Below, in pieces: positions 56,329-63,988 of a stretch of 64,000 nucleotides of DNA (the first letter of the stretch is position 1; every line of letters starts with the position of its first letter). The notes below the pieces were generated by a model. The model saw only the letters and a program-made list of their open reading frames with translations, did not search any database and was not told the DNA's origin. The position numbers and the translations under genes were made by a program. The stretch is taken from positions 1-64,000 of the forward strand of contig JAIXTI010000277.1 of the NCBI GenBank assembly GCA_027484025.1, written 5' to 3'. Source of the DNA: a bacterium. Its GTDB lineage: Bacteria; Gemmatimonadota; Gemmatimonadetes; Gemmatimonadales; Gemmatimonadaceae.

Positions 56329-57201
56329 CTACCATGCGCTGCTATCGATACGCGCGATCAGTTCGCGCGCTTTGATTGCACCGTCCTCCAGGCTTCCAAC
56401 GTGCAGACCATACTCTGCTGCGAGCCTGCCGAACTCGTCGCGCCAATGCTCGTGTACCGCTAGCATCGGTGGCCACTCGTGGGTGCCTCTCGCTTCAAAC
56501 ACGCGCACACAGGTCTGCCGAAGTTCGGCCAGTTCTCCCAGGAATTCTTCAATCAGGAGAACATCTACGAGATCCTTCGCTCGCTCGTTTCGCCTTCCCT
56601 CTTTTGGAGGTTGGGTCATCCCGTGAATCTTCTGTGCCAGCTGATGGTTCAGGGGCAGGCAGGGTATGACGTCAGGCCCGGGGAGAAGCAGCGCAGAGAG
56701 ATCTATCGCGTTGATGTACTCAGGCGCGACGTCCGGAATTTCCTCCCCAGCCACGTCCACTGAAATGGTGTTCCAGGCAGTGCCCTCGTATCGAACCGTC
56801 ATTTCGATGCGCCACGCTCCATTGAGGAGATCACGCGGCTCGCCCTTTCGCTGGAAGGTGAACCCGCCATGCACTCGCGGCTCATCATTGTCCGAAAGGA
56901 GTGAACGATCGAAGGCCTGCATGAGATTCTCCGCACCGTGAATGACCAGATCCATATCATCAGTCGCTCTCGGCGTCGGGTGAAGTCGTAATTCCAGCGC
57001 GACCCCACCCTTTACCGTCATTGCCGCACCTCCTTCATCCCGCGCGACTTTCTGGAGGAGACCCGAGAGCATCATGTACGCGACCCAGCTTCGTACGCGT
57101 CCATCCGCAGTTCCCATCGCCTTCGCGTGAGCGCGGACGGCTTTGGTAAGCGTTCCCGCGGACATATGCCGACCGTCCTTGGTTAAGCGGATCGGCGTCA
57201 T
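56329..57201 (-). CDS. AbiEii-type nucleotidyltransferase toxin (type IV TA)
   Basis: AMTVKGGVALELRLHPTPRATDDMDLVIHGAE; helical C-terminus with KIHGMTQPP...RAKDLVDVLLI. Confidence 0.88.
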   Translation of the reverse strand: MTPIRLTKDGRHMSAGTLTKAVRAHAKAMGTADGRVRSWVAYMMLSGLLQKVARDEGGAAMTVKGGVALELRLHPTPRATDDMDLVIHGAENLMQAFDRSLLSDNDEPRVHGGFTFQRKGEPRDLLNGAWRIEMTVRYEGTAWNTISVDVAGEEIPDVAPEYINAIDLSALLLPGPDVIPCLPLNHQLAQKIHGMTQPPKEGRRNERAKDLVDVLLIEEFLGELAELRQTCVRVFEARGTHEWPPMLAVHEHWRDEFGRLAAEYGLHVGSLEDGAIKARELIARIDSSAW

Positions 57202-57791
57202 GGCGCAGCGGCGACTCCTTCGCCGCTCAGCATTTCATCCGCGAGCCTTTGTGCCTGGCTTGGGCTCAGGTGGCCGCTTCTCGCACCATCTTCAATTGCC
57301 TGACGGAGCAGCGACCGCCCCAAGTGCGCTGCCGCCGCATCACGGAGCGATCTCTCAGGGGTCGTCACCAGAATTCCATCGACCTTCCTGACTTCGGCAG
57401 GTTGCAGCGTCGCTCGGTGAATGGTCAGGTGTCGAGGCAGCTCGCGACGAATGCGCGCATCCATGGGAACCGTAATGTGTATCCGCGAGGGGCTGACTTC
57501 AGACATGCCGTAGTAGGCCAGCGCCGACTCGTGCGAGATGACCCCGATCGGAGCGCCGCTCTTGGCTTGTGGCCAAAGCATGGCCTCCATGAGCGAGTCG
57601 AGTGCCGAATTCGGGTACCGGCTGAGTCGGTAGACGCCTCGGCTGACGCGCTCGAGGGCTCCCCTGTTCGCCAGCTGCGCCAGATTCACCGGATTCAAGC
57701 CTATCTCGTGGGCCTGTGACGCCGTGAAGTATCCCAGCTGGGCCTCCGCGATTGGGTAGAGCTCATCGACAAAGCGGTGCCGGGTTTTCAT
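57198..57791 (-). CDS. AbiEi-type antitoxin/transcriptional regulator
   Basis: GYFTASQAHEIGLNPVNLAQLANRGALERVSRGVYRLSRYP; GVISHESALAYYGMSEVSPSRIHITVP; ATGA overlap with abiEii. Confidence 0.9.
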   Translation of the reverse strand: MKTRHRFVDELYPIAEAQLGYFTASQAHEIGLNPVNLAQLANRGALERVSRGVYRLSRYPNSALDSLMEAMLWPQAKSGAPIGVISHESALAYYGMSEVSPSRIHITVPMDARIRRELPRHLTIHRATLQPAEVRKVDGILVTTPERSLRDAAAAHLGRSLLRQAIEDGARSGHLSPSQAQRLADEMLSGEGVAAAP

Positions 57792-57808
57792 ATCTTATGC
57801 TCCAGTAT

Positions 57809-57869
57809 CATATCATAATAATATATTATCGGCAGGCGTAGAATGGTAATATTATATTATTTTGATATG
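57809..57869. promoter_or_regulatory. AT-rich inverted repeats upstream of abiEi (candidate autoregulatory operator)
   Basis: CATATCATAATAATATATTATC (57809-57830) and TAATATTATATTATTTTGATATG (about 57847-57869) form an imperfect inverted pair in otherwise GC-rich DNA. Confidence 0.65.
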
Positions 57870-58396
57870 CTATTATCAAATTCAACATCAAAACGAGCTT
57901 ATTGTGCCGATAGTTTGTCAGAATGATATACTATTGCCACCTTATCTCCGACGGTTCGGCGGCGACCGGATCCACTCGTAACGGGTCGTCCCGATCGGTT
58001 CTGCGCTGAACGCTGACAGCGTCTGACAGGAGGTCGCTGCTTGCGGGTGCTGCATTCCGCCAAGGGCATGCTGAAGTGAGGAAAGTGCCCGGCCTGTTGC
58101 CAGTTGGTGACGTACGAGGGTGAGGTGCACATCCCTGCGTGAATCAACACGGTTGGCCATGAGAGTGTCTGGCCGCGCTGCCTCTTCATTGTTTCTGTTT
58201 ATGCTGCGAGCGCTGCCGCATAACGGAGGGGCTGTACTTGCCCATCGTCGATGCAAATCATTGGCATCGCAAGTCTTGCGCGATTGGGCGCCCGAAAGGA
58301 CATTCGCGTTATCTTGCGTGGTGGTGCAGTGTAGCGGCGGCCCTGCAAGAGTTTCCTGCAGGCTAATGAGCGTTAGCCAGTGAGAAGGAGCGCAAG

Positions 58397-59044
58397 ATGA
58401 CAGCATGGCACATCCCAATCTCGGAGGGCCAGCTTCGACTGCTTTCGGGCAATCAGCAGTTCCGTGACACGCTACTGTTGGCGCGCGCAACAAATGCAGT
58501 TCGGTTCGCAGTCGCAGCGGGGCTAGACACCGGCAGCAAAGACGGACCAGCTGCTTTCCGCCAGCGGATCGGCTCGTACTTCGTTACTTCGGCGGCTCTA
58601 TTCGAGGCAGAGAACGTACTCAAACGTGTGGGACGATCGTTTCGCACCTTTGAGTCGTGGTCAGCTCTGACTGCTTGGAGGCGCGCTTCGAGTACCGAAG
58701 CACTGCATGAGCGCGTACTCAAGCCACTACGGAATAAGGCCGCCTTCCACAACGACGACGAGGTCATCAGCACAGGTCTCGATCTTCTGGGTGCCGCTGA
58801 CGTAGTCTTCGCTGAGTCCGAGAACCCGTCGCTGCTTGATGTGCATTATGACTTCGCGGACAGAGTAGCTCTGGCGTTCGTTTTCGAGGAGTTCGCTGCT
58901 GGCGACGGCAATGCGATGCCTGTGCAGTTGATAGACGCGTCTCTAAGGCTGGCGCAGTCGTTTCTGCAATTCGCCGATGCCGTCATTGGAGAATCGGCAG
59001 CAGCGCTCGGACTCGACCTCAAGTCGGGGGCGGCTCCCGGCTAA
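58397..59044 (+). CDS. Cassette 1: hypothetical protein (215 aa)
   Basis: Complete ORF with AAGGAG-like RBS (GAGAAGGAGCGCAAGATG); stop TAA sits in the attC R'' box. Confidence 0.7.
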   Translation: MTAWHIPISEGQLRLLSGNQQFRDTLLLARATNAVRFAVAAGLDTGSKDGPAAFRQRIGSYFVTSAALFEAENVLKRVGRSFRTFESWSALTAWRRASSTEALHERVLKPLRNKAAFHNDDEVISTGLDLLGAADVVFAESENPSLLDVHYDFADRVALAFVFEEFAAGDGNAMPVQLIDASLRLAQSFLQFADAVIGESAAALGLDLKSGAAPG

Positions 59045-59146
59045 CGATCGCTGCTGCGGACGGGGCGAGCTATTGATTGCGGCTGGCTCGCTTCGCTCGC
59101 CTGCCGCATTGTTAAGTGGCCCCGCCGCAGGGCGGGGGCGTTAGGC
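59040..59146. repeat. Candidate attC site 1
   Basis: GCTAACGATCGCTGCTGCGGACGGGGC...GCCCCGCCGCAGGGCGGGGGCGTTAGGC; arms pair imperfectly; inner hairpin GCGGCTGGCTCGC...CTGCCGC. Confidence 0.85.
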
Positions 59147-59169
59147 GCATTCAGTCCACCGTCACTCCG

Positions 59170-60003
59170 ATGTTCGATCTACCTCCCACTCTCAACCAGT
59201 GCATCTATTGCGGAACCACAGATGGGCCGCTGTCGGACGAGCACATCATTCCTTACGGACTTAACGGAACTTGGAAGCTTGCGAAGGCGAGCTGCCGTGA
59301 CTGCGCGGATCGCACGTCGCGCGTTGAGAGAGAGATCCTCAGGAATGGCCTTGGCGCTCCAAGAGCAGCACTGGGAATGCGCTCGTACCGCAAGAAGCGT
59401 CGTCCGACATCCTTCCCACTCATCATTGACCGCGGCTTCGGCGATGAGAGCGTCAGTGTTCCCGTCGAAGAGCACCCGGCCGTTGCGGTACTCCCGAGGT
59501 ACGCTTCACCATCGTGGTTAGAGTCTCACAGGCGCTCGACTGGTATCGAAGTCGTCGGGGCAAGCACTGTGTACTTTGGGCGCCTGCCGCTTTCTGACTT
59601 TGTAAAGAAGTTCAAAGGCACGCGTCTAACAGGCACCGTCACGTACGAGCCGACTGCGTTCGCGAGGTTGGTGGCGAAGATCGCTCTTGGATATTGCGCC
59701 GGTCGTTTCGGATTCGACGCAGTTCGAAACGCCTACGTGACCCCTGCGATACTTGGCATCTCTGATGACGTGGGAACATGGGTCGGCTCAACTGAGGGCT
59801 ATCGCTTAGCGCTCTCTCCGCAGCCGGCTGACCGTGTCACCCACGCGGTGGGTACGGACGTCTTGGATGGGGACATTGTCGCATATGTACGCCTTTTCGC
59901 GTGGGCAGTACCTGATGAGTACATCGTGGTGGTCGCTCCTGTGCCGAACGGACACAACGATCCCCACGAGCAGCGGAGAGACCAACCGCCCCGAAGCACC
60001 TAG
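59170..60003 (+). CDS. Cassette 2: putative HNH-type endonuclease-like protein
   Basis: CIYCGTTDGPLSDEHIIPYGLNGTWKLAKASCRDCADRTSRVEREIL: CxxC...DEHIIP...CxxC arrangement. Confidence 0.65.
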   Translation: MFDLPPTLNQCIYCGTTDGPLSDEHIIPYGLNGTWKLAKASCRDCADRTSRVEREILRNGLGAPRAALGMRSYRKKRRPTSFPLIIDRGFGDESVSVPVEEHPAVAVLPRYASPSWLESHRRSTGIEVVGASTVYFGRLPLSDFVKKFKGTRLTGTVTYEPTAFARLVAKIALGYCAGRFGFDAVRNAYVTPAILGISDDVGTWVGSTEGYRLALSPQPADRVTHAVGTDVLDGDIVAYVRLFAWAVPDEYIVVVAPVPNGHNDPHEQRRDQPPRST

Positions 60004-60042
60004 CGATTGCACTTTCCCCGCCGCAGAGCATGGCATTAGGCA
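59951..60042. repeat. Candidate attC site 2 (overlaps 3' end of cassette 2 ORF; degenerate)
   Basis: ACACAACGATCCCCACGAGCAGCGG...CCCCGCCGCAGAGCATGGCATTAGGC; right half resembles attC 1. Confidence 0.55.
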
Positions 60043-60068
60043 GCCCACATCCACTTTCCTATTGAAGC

Positions 60069-60920
60069 ATGCAAAATCTCGTTTTCTGCTACAACCATCC
60101 AAACCTGCGCGGAGCTGCCTCACATCTCACTCAGCGCGGAGACTACCCGAACCGTACTGACACAGTAGACGTGATCGAGCGGGCTGTGTTGGCACAGACA
60201 GTGAAGCGGTTTGAGCTGGCCTACCGTGGCAAGCCACTCACCGTACCCTTACTCTCAACAGGGGAGCTGCACGGTGGCGTCCTATGGCGCGGGGTCGCGT
60301 GTACCTTTTCGCCCGCTGGAATGGGTAACTGGACGCGGCACCAAACCGACTACGCTATCCTCGAGGGAAGCTCCGTAGCAGAAGTATCAGTGACATGGCA
60401 CCTCACACCCGGCGAACAAAGCGAGAATACGGTCGATACGCAGATCCTGGAGGACCTGATCGCCTCGGTTGAATCCGCTGTCACGTCCGCTGACAAGGGC
60501 GACTCTTTGGAACGTCTCGCGAAATACGTGTTCAGCGGTGTCCCGGGCTTCACGTTATGGAGGCAGAACGAACGCACCGCGACGGAGGAGATCGATCTCG
60601 TGTTCGAGAACAGTGCTGATTCACTCTTCCCGCATGACCGGCAATACGTTCTGGTAGAGTGCAAGAACTGGTCAGAAAAGTGTGGCAAGAATGAAGCTGT
60701 TCTGTTCAGAGATAAGGTTCAGAACCGTCGTGGTAGAAGCTCGCTCGGGTTCCTGCTTTCGTGGAATGGGTGGACTCGGACTGCGGAGATCGACGGGGTA
60801 CGGCACAGCTCAGGTAACATTGCAATCGGCTTCCTTTCAGGGGAAGACATCAAGCGAATGCGGCGCGACGGGCTTGCCGCTGTTCTGAAGCAAGCTGTCT
60901 CAGACGATGTGTTCCGCTAG
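60069..60920 (+). CDS. Cassette 3: putative PD-(D/E)XK-type nuclease
   Basis: GDSLERLAKYVFSGVPGFTLWRQNERTATEEIDLVFENS...YVLVECKNWSEKCGKNEAVLFRDKV: E-ID-VECKNW pattern of Mrr/REase-like folds. Confidence 0.68.
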   Translation: MQNLVFCYNHPNLRGAASHLTQRGDYPNRTDTVDVIERAVLAQTVKRFELAYRGKPLTVPLLSTGELHGGVLWRGVACTFSPAGMGNWTRHQTDYAILEGSSVAEVSVTWHLTPGEQSENTVDTQILEDLIASVESAVTSADKGDSLERLAKYVFSGVPGFTLWRQNERTATEEIDLVFENSADSLFPHDRQYVLVECKNWSEKCGKNEAVLFRDKVQNRRGRSSLGFLLSWNGWTRTAEIDGVRHSSGNIAIGFLSGEDIKRMRRDGLAAVLKQAVSDDVFR

Positions 60921-60936
60921 CCGTCAAAACAGGGCC

Positions 60937-61031
60937 GCTTAAGGAGACGTTGCAGCAGACGAAGCGGCCCGATCATCATCGGAAGATCAGCGTGGCGTGG
61001 GCCGCTTCGGTGCTGCATTTTGGCGTTATGT
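60937..61031. repeat. Candidate attC site 3
   Basis: GCTTAAGGAGACGTTGCAGCAGACGAAGCGGCCC ... GGGCCGCTTCGGTGCTGCATTTTGGCGTTATGT; long near-perfect pairing. Confidence 0.8.
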
Positions 61032-61057
61032 GGCTGAACCAACTACCGGGAGAATTC

Positions 61058-61387
61058 ATGTCGATCACGTTTTCGGTTGAGAAGAACGCAGAATGGAACG
61101 CATTTAAATCGAGCGGAGGAACAATCGTATTCGAGATAGACGGCACGGATATCAATCGCGATCTCGCCTTCGAGAGGGAGCCATACCTTAAAGATCGACT
61201 CTCAACGGGATTTGAGATTCCACCGACTCCGTTGATCGAGACACCTGCGCTTCAAGCACTCATTCAAGTACATGGCTCAGAGTGGGACTTCATCCTTTGC
61301 CGCATCTATCTAGCGGGCGGAAACGTTGTGTATCGCCAGCTTGAAGGTGGAAAATACGAAGCCACATGCACGGTTCCGACGTCCTGA
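61058..61387 (+). CDS. Cassette 4: hypothetical protein (109 aa)
   Basis: ORF from ATG after attC 3; upstream in-frame ATG in GTTATGTGG also possible. Confidence 0.6.
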   Translation: MSITFSVEKNAEWNAFKSSGGTIVFEIDGTDINRDLAFEREPYLKDRLSTGFEIPPTPLIETPALQALIQVHGSEWDFILCRIYLAGGNVVYRQLEGGKYEATCTVPTS

Positions 61388-61401
61388 CGGAACAACTCAA
61401 A

Positions 61402-61427
61402 AAGGGCACTGAGGCCTCAGCGCCCTT
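61402..61427. terminator. Hairpin between cassette 4 ORF and attC 4
   Basis: AAGGGCACTGAGG-CCTCAGCGCCCTT, 12/13 paired, no strong T-tract. Confidence 0.5.
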
Positions 61428-61469
61428 ACCTCATTGTGTTCAGATCTTGGACGTCAGAGATTGCGCGCC

Positions 61470-61574
61470 ACATGACCATCGCTGCTGCCGGCAGGGCGCT
61501 AAGCAAGGCGGCTGGACCACTGCGTTCGCCTGCCGCATTACTATGAAGCCCTGCGGCAGACCCTCGCGCTAGAC
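61470..61574. repeat. Candidate attC site 4 (closely related to attC 1; degenerate right core GCTAGAC)
   Basis: ACATGACCATCGCTGCTGCCGGCAGGGCGC...GTTCGCCTGCCGCATTACTATGAAGCCCTGCGGCAGACCCTCGCGCTAGAC. Confidence 0.65.
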
Positions 61575-61599
61575 AGCACGAAGGAATTCCTGAGCCGAG

Positions 61600-62220
61600 G
61601 TGATTGGGATGTTGGCGCAGACCTTCGAGGAATTCGGTGCGCTCCTGTCCGAGCGTCTGGCACTTCCGATTCTCACGACCGAAGACACCGTCCGATACAC
61701 GTTCTACTTCGCGCTCACGGCAACAGGAGCGCTACGGCCGACCGAACTGACTCTGGAATATCCGCATCCGACGATCGCGGGGGCAAGGATCGACACCGTT
61801 ATCCGCTCGAACGACGGGAGCTGGACCGCTGCGTTCGAGTTCAAGTACGATCGTGGAAATCCTGGAGGCACGAATCAGAACCGCACCCAGCGCGCGGCGA
61901 AAGTACTCTGCGACCTCTTCCGGCTCGCTCGGCTCCCATCCTCTGTTGCGTCAGATCGCGTCTTGATCTACGTAACGGACACTCAGATGGCGCAATACTT
62001 TCGCAATCCTGCCAATCGCCTCGACTGGCTTTTCTCGCTGTCTCCCGGCGAGTCGTATCGCTTCGAAGCAAGCTCGCTCGCAACATACTCCGCAACTCTG
62101 AACCAGACGGTGGGAATACTGGCTACCGACTGCGAAGTTCGCGCCATACACTCGATGGCGCTGCCCAACAATCACGTGCTAGTGGCCTTTCAAGTCAGCG
62201 ACATAGCCAATGCCATCTAA
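61600..62220 (+). CDS. Cassette 5: hypothetical protein, possible PD-(D/E)XK-like fold
   Basis: ELTLEYPHPTIAGARIDTVIRSNDGSWTAAFEFKYDRGNPGGTNQNRTQRAAKVLCDLFRL; stop TAA inside ATCTAAC; GTG start. Confidence 0.6.
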   Translation: MIGMLAQTFEEFGALLSERLALPILTTEDTVRYTFYFALTATGALRPTELTLEYPHPTIAGARIDTVIRSNDGSWTAAFEFKYDRGNPGGTNQNRTQRAAKVLCDLFRLARLPSSVASDRVLIYVTDTQMAQYFRNPANRLDWLFSLSPGESYRFEASSLATYSATLNQTVGILATDCEVRAIHSMALPNNHVLVAFQVSDIANAI

Positions 62221-62334
62221 CCTTACGTTAGTGCAGGCGGCCGCTCAGAGGAGCGCCGTGTAACTGCGGCGCTGGCGTGCCTCCGTTTACGGCTTCCTAT
62301 TCCGAGCGGCCGCTGCACAACGTAAGCATTAGCC
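62215..62334. repeat. Candidate attC site 5
   Basis: ATCTAACCTTACGTTAGTGCAGGCGGCCGCTC ... GAGCGGCCGCTGCACAACGTAAGCATTAGCC; extensive arm pairing; left core fits RYYYAAC. Confidence 0.85.
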
Positions 62335-62349
62335 ATCCGATACAGCACA

Positions 62350-62886
62350 ATGCCGCTAGATCCAAGCTTTCTCGAAGCGCTGCAGTCGAAGACGGCTCGA
62401 GCGACAATCACTTCGTCCAGCATGCGAGGCCCCGGGTGCGGCGCCGCGATTCGAGTCGCGCGGGCATTCACCCGTGAGCTAAGCCTTGAGCGCTTTTCTG
62501 CTCGAAGTCGCATTGGCTACGCGCGCCAGCTCGATGCTGCAACCGAGGAGCTATCTGCTGCGATGCCGCGCGCGGTTCGCGCCTGGGGCCTTGCCCGCAA
62601 GGGACTGAACCTCTTCCTGAGGGAGTGTTTGTATACATCCTTTCTCCGCGATGCCTACAGACTGCAGCGCTCAGAGAGCCATCTTGAGTTGCCGCTAGAC
62701 TCGCTCACCGGAACAGCGCTCAGAAAGATTGACGCGTCACTCCCGCGATGGGATTCTGTGCGCCGAATGACCCCAGAGATTAGCGCTCGCTTCCAGCAAG
62801 TGGCTCGTTGGGAGGGCAAACGCAGAAAGCTCGCGGCAGTCCACCTCGACGTGTTCTGGTGGGGACATCGTGGTGTCGATGGCTAA
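62350..62886 (+). CDS. Cassette 6: hypothetical protein (178 aa)
   Basis: Complete ORF; stop TAA inside GGCTAAC. Confidence 0.6.
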   Translation: MPLDPSFLEALQSKTARATITSSSMRGPGCGAAIRVARAFTRELSLERFSARSRIGYARQLDAATEELSAAMPRAVRAWGLARKGLNLFLRECLYTSFLRDAYRLQRSESHLELPLDSLTGTALRKIDASLPRWDSVRRMTPEISARFQQVARWEGKRRKLAAVHLDVFWWGHRGVDG

Positions 62887-63006
62887 CGGAAGGTTGCTGC
62901 TGGAAGCCCGAGGCGGTGTGTGGCAGGCGGTCGCCGCGTTGGCGCACATGCCCCGTCCATCCGCATTCTATTTTGATGCGCTGCAGAAGAACGTAAGGCG
63001 TTAGGT
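62881..63006. repeat. Candidate attC site 6
   Basis: GGCTAACGGAAGGTTGCTGCTGG ... GCGCTGCAGAAGAACGTAAGGCGTTAGGT. Confidence 0.75.
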
Positions 63007-63025
63007 GGTAAACCGGGAACTATAG

Positions 63026-63988
63026 ATGGCCAACACCACAAACTGGCGCTCACTTGACGGAGAGCGAAATGCGATTGCAGTCCAGACACTTCTCGCGACT
63101 GGTTTCGAGGCGATCTCGGAGATCGACCGAATGGGACACCTCATCCTCTTTCGCGCAGGCAAGAAGAGCACGCCTGCGAGTCTTGAGGAGATTGTCGGAG
63201 TCGCTCTCCTCCGTCGGGCCGTCACCGTGTATGCAAGTCTCAGACAGCTTGTGGAGCAGTCGTTGGCCGATCCCGCGCGAGCCCTCGCGAGGGCGCAGTT
63301 CGAGATTTGGCTCAACTATCGGGCCCTCGCCTACGGTAGCCTTCGCACGATCTCCCTGGACACACCGACAGTGCCTGAGGAGCGTTCGACTCGGGCGGAG
63401 TACTTCTTCCTATCCTCGGAACGACGTGGCCTTTTAAGTCGCGCACTCATCCTTCATCCGGCGTCGCCGTACCGGCCAGGCGGCCAACCCGCTCTCGACG
63501 CGGTCGAGAGAGAACTTGCTGAGGAGGTGGTTCGTCTACGCTCCACCTTCCCAGCTAGTTGGTCATGGTTCGGTGACACCCCTTCAGACTCGATCGCCGT
63601 GAAGGCCGCAGTTCTTGCCGATCGCGAGTGGTTTGCCCACATGTGGCCCGACGGCAGCGTGCAGAGCATTCGTGCCCTGGCACATGCGTTCGACTATCAG
63701 TGGGAATACGATTTCATATACGACGCATTCTCTGCGTTGGTCCATGCGCGAGGCGTTCGGTACGACGTCGAGTTCGATGGTGCTTTTTGCAACGTTAGGC
63801 ACCCGCATGACGACTCTTGGCTTCGCACAGTCGCACACAACGCGACGTTCTGGCAATTCTTGATCCTGATGACAGCTGCAAAGTGGCAAGTTCCGGAGAT
63901 GGTATTGCAGCTACAAACTCTACACCTGCGGTTTCGAGCTGCCCTCCAGTCTCTCGAACCCGATGAGCTTCCGCCTGGGTTGGGGTAA
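63026..63988 (+). CDS. Cassette 7: hypothetical protein, DUF5677-like pattern
   Basis: VALLRRAVTVYASLRQLVEQSLADPARALARAQFEIWLNYRALAY...; TAA followed by ACGAG as in the other cassettes. Confidence 0.6.
   Translation: MANTTNWRSLDGERNAIAVQTLLATGFEAISEIDRMGHLILFRAGKKSTPASLEEIVGVALLRRAVTVYASLRQLVEQSLADPARALARAQFEIWLNYRALAYGSLRTISLDTPTVPEERSTRAEYFFLSSERRGLLSRALILHPASPYRPGGQPALDAVERELAEEVVRLRSTFPASWSWFGDTPSDSIAVKAAVLADREWFAHMWPDGSVQSIRALAHAFDYQWEYDFIYDAFSALVHARGVRYDVEFDGAFCNVRHPHDDSWLRTVAHNATFWQFLILMTAAKWQVPEMVLQLQTLHLRFRAALQSLEPDELPPGLG

Noticed and set aside
58361-58378. GGCTAA-TGAGCG-TTAGCC as a complete attC site
   Set aside because: The dyad is only 18 bp; attC sites are at least about 55 bp. 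Kept only as a possible right-hand core or attI-like boundary.
58120-58383. 87-aa ORF before cassette 1 (MRCTSLRESTRLAMRVSGRAASS...)
   Set aside because: No recognisable domain, a competing minus-strand ORF over the same region, and overlap with the possible attC/attI region.
61402-61427. Hairpin AAGGGCACTGAGGCCTCAGCGCCCTT as an attC component
   Set aside because: Short, lacks core boxes and lies upstream of the better attC-like palindrome; more like a transcription terminator.
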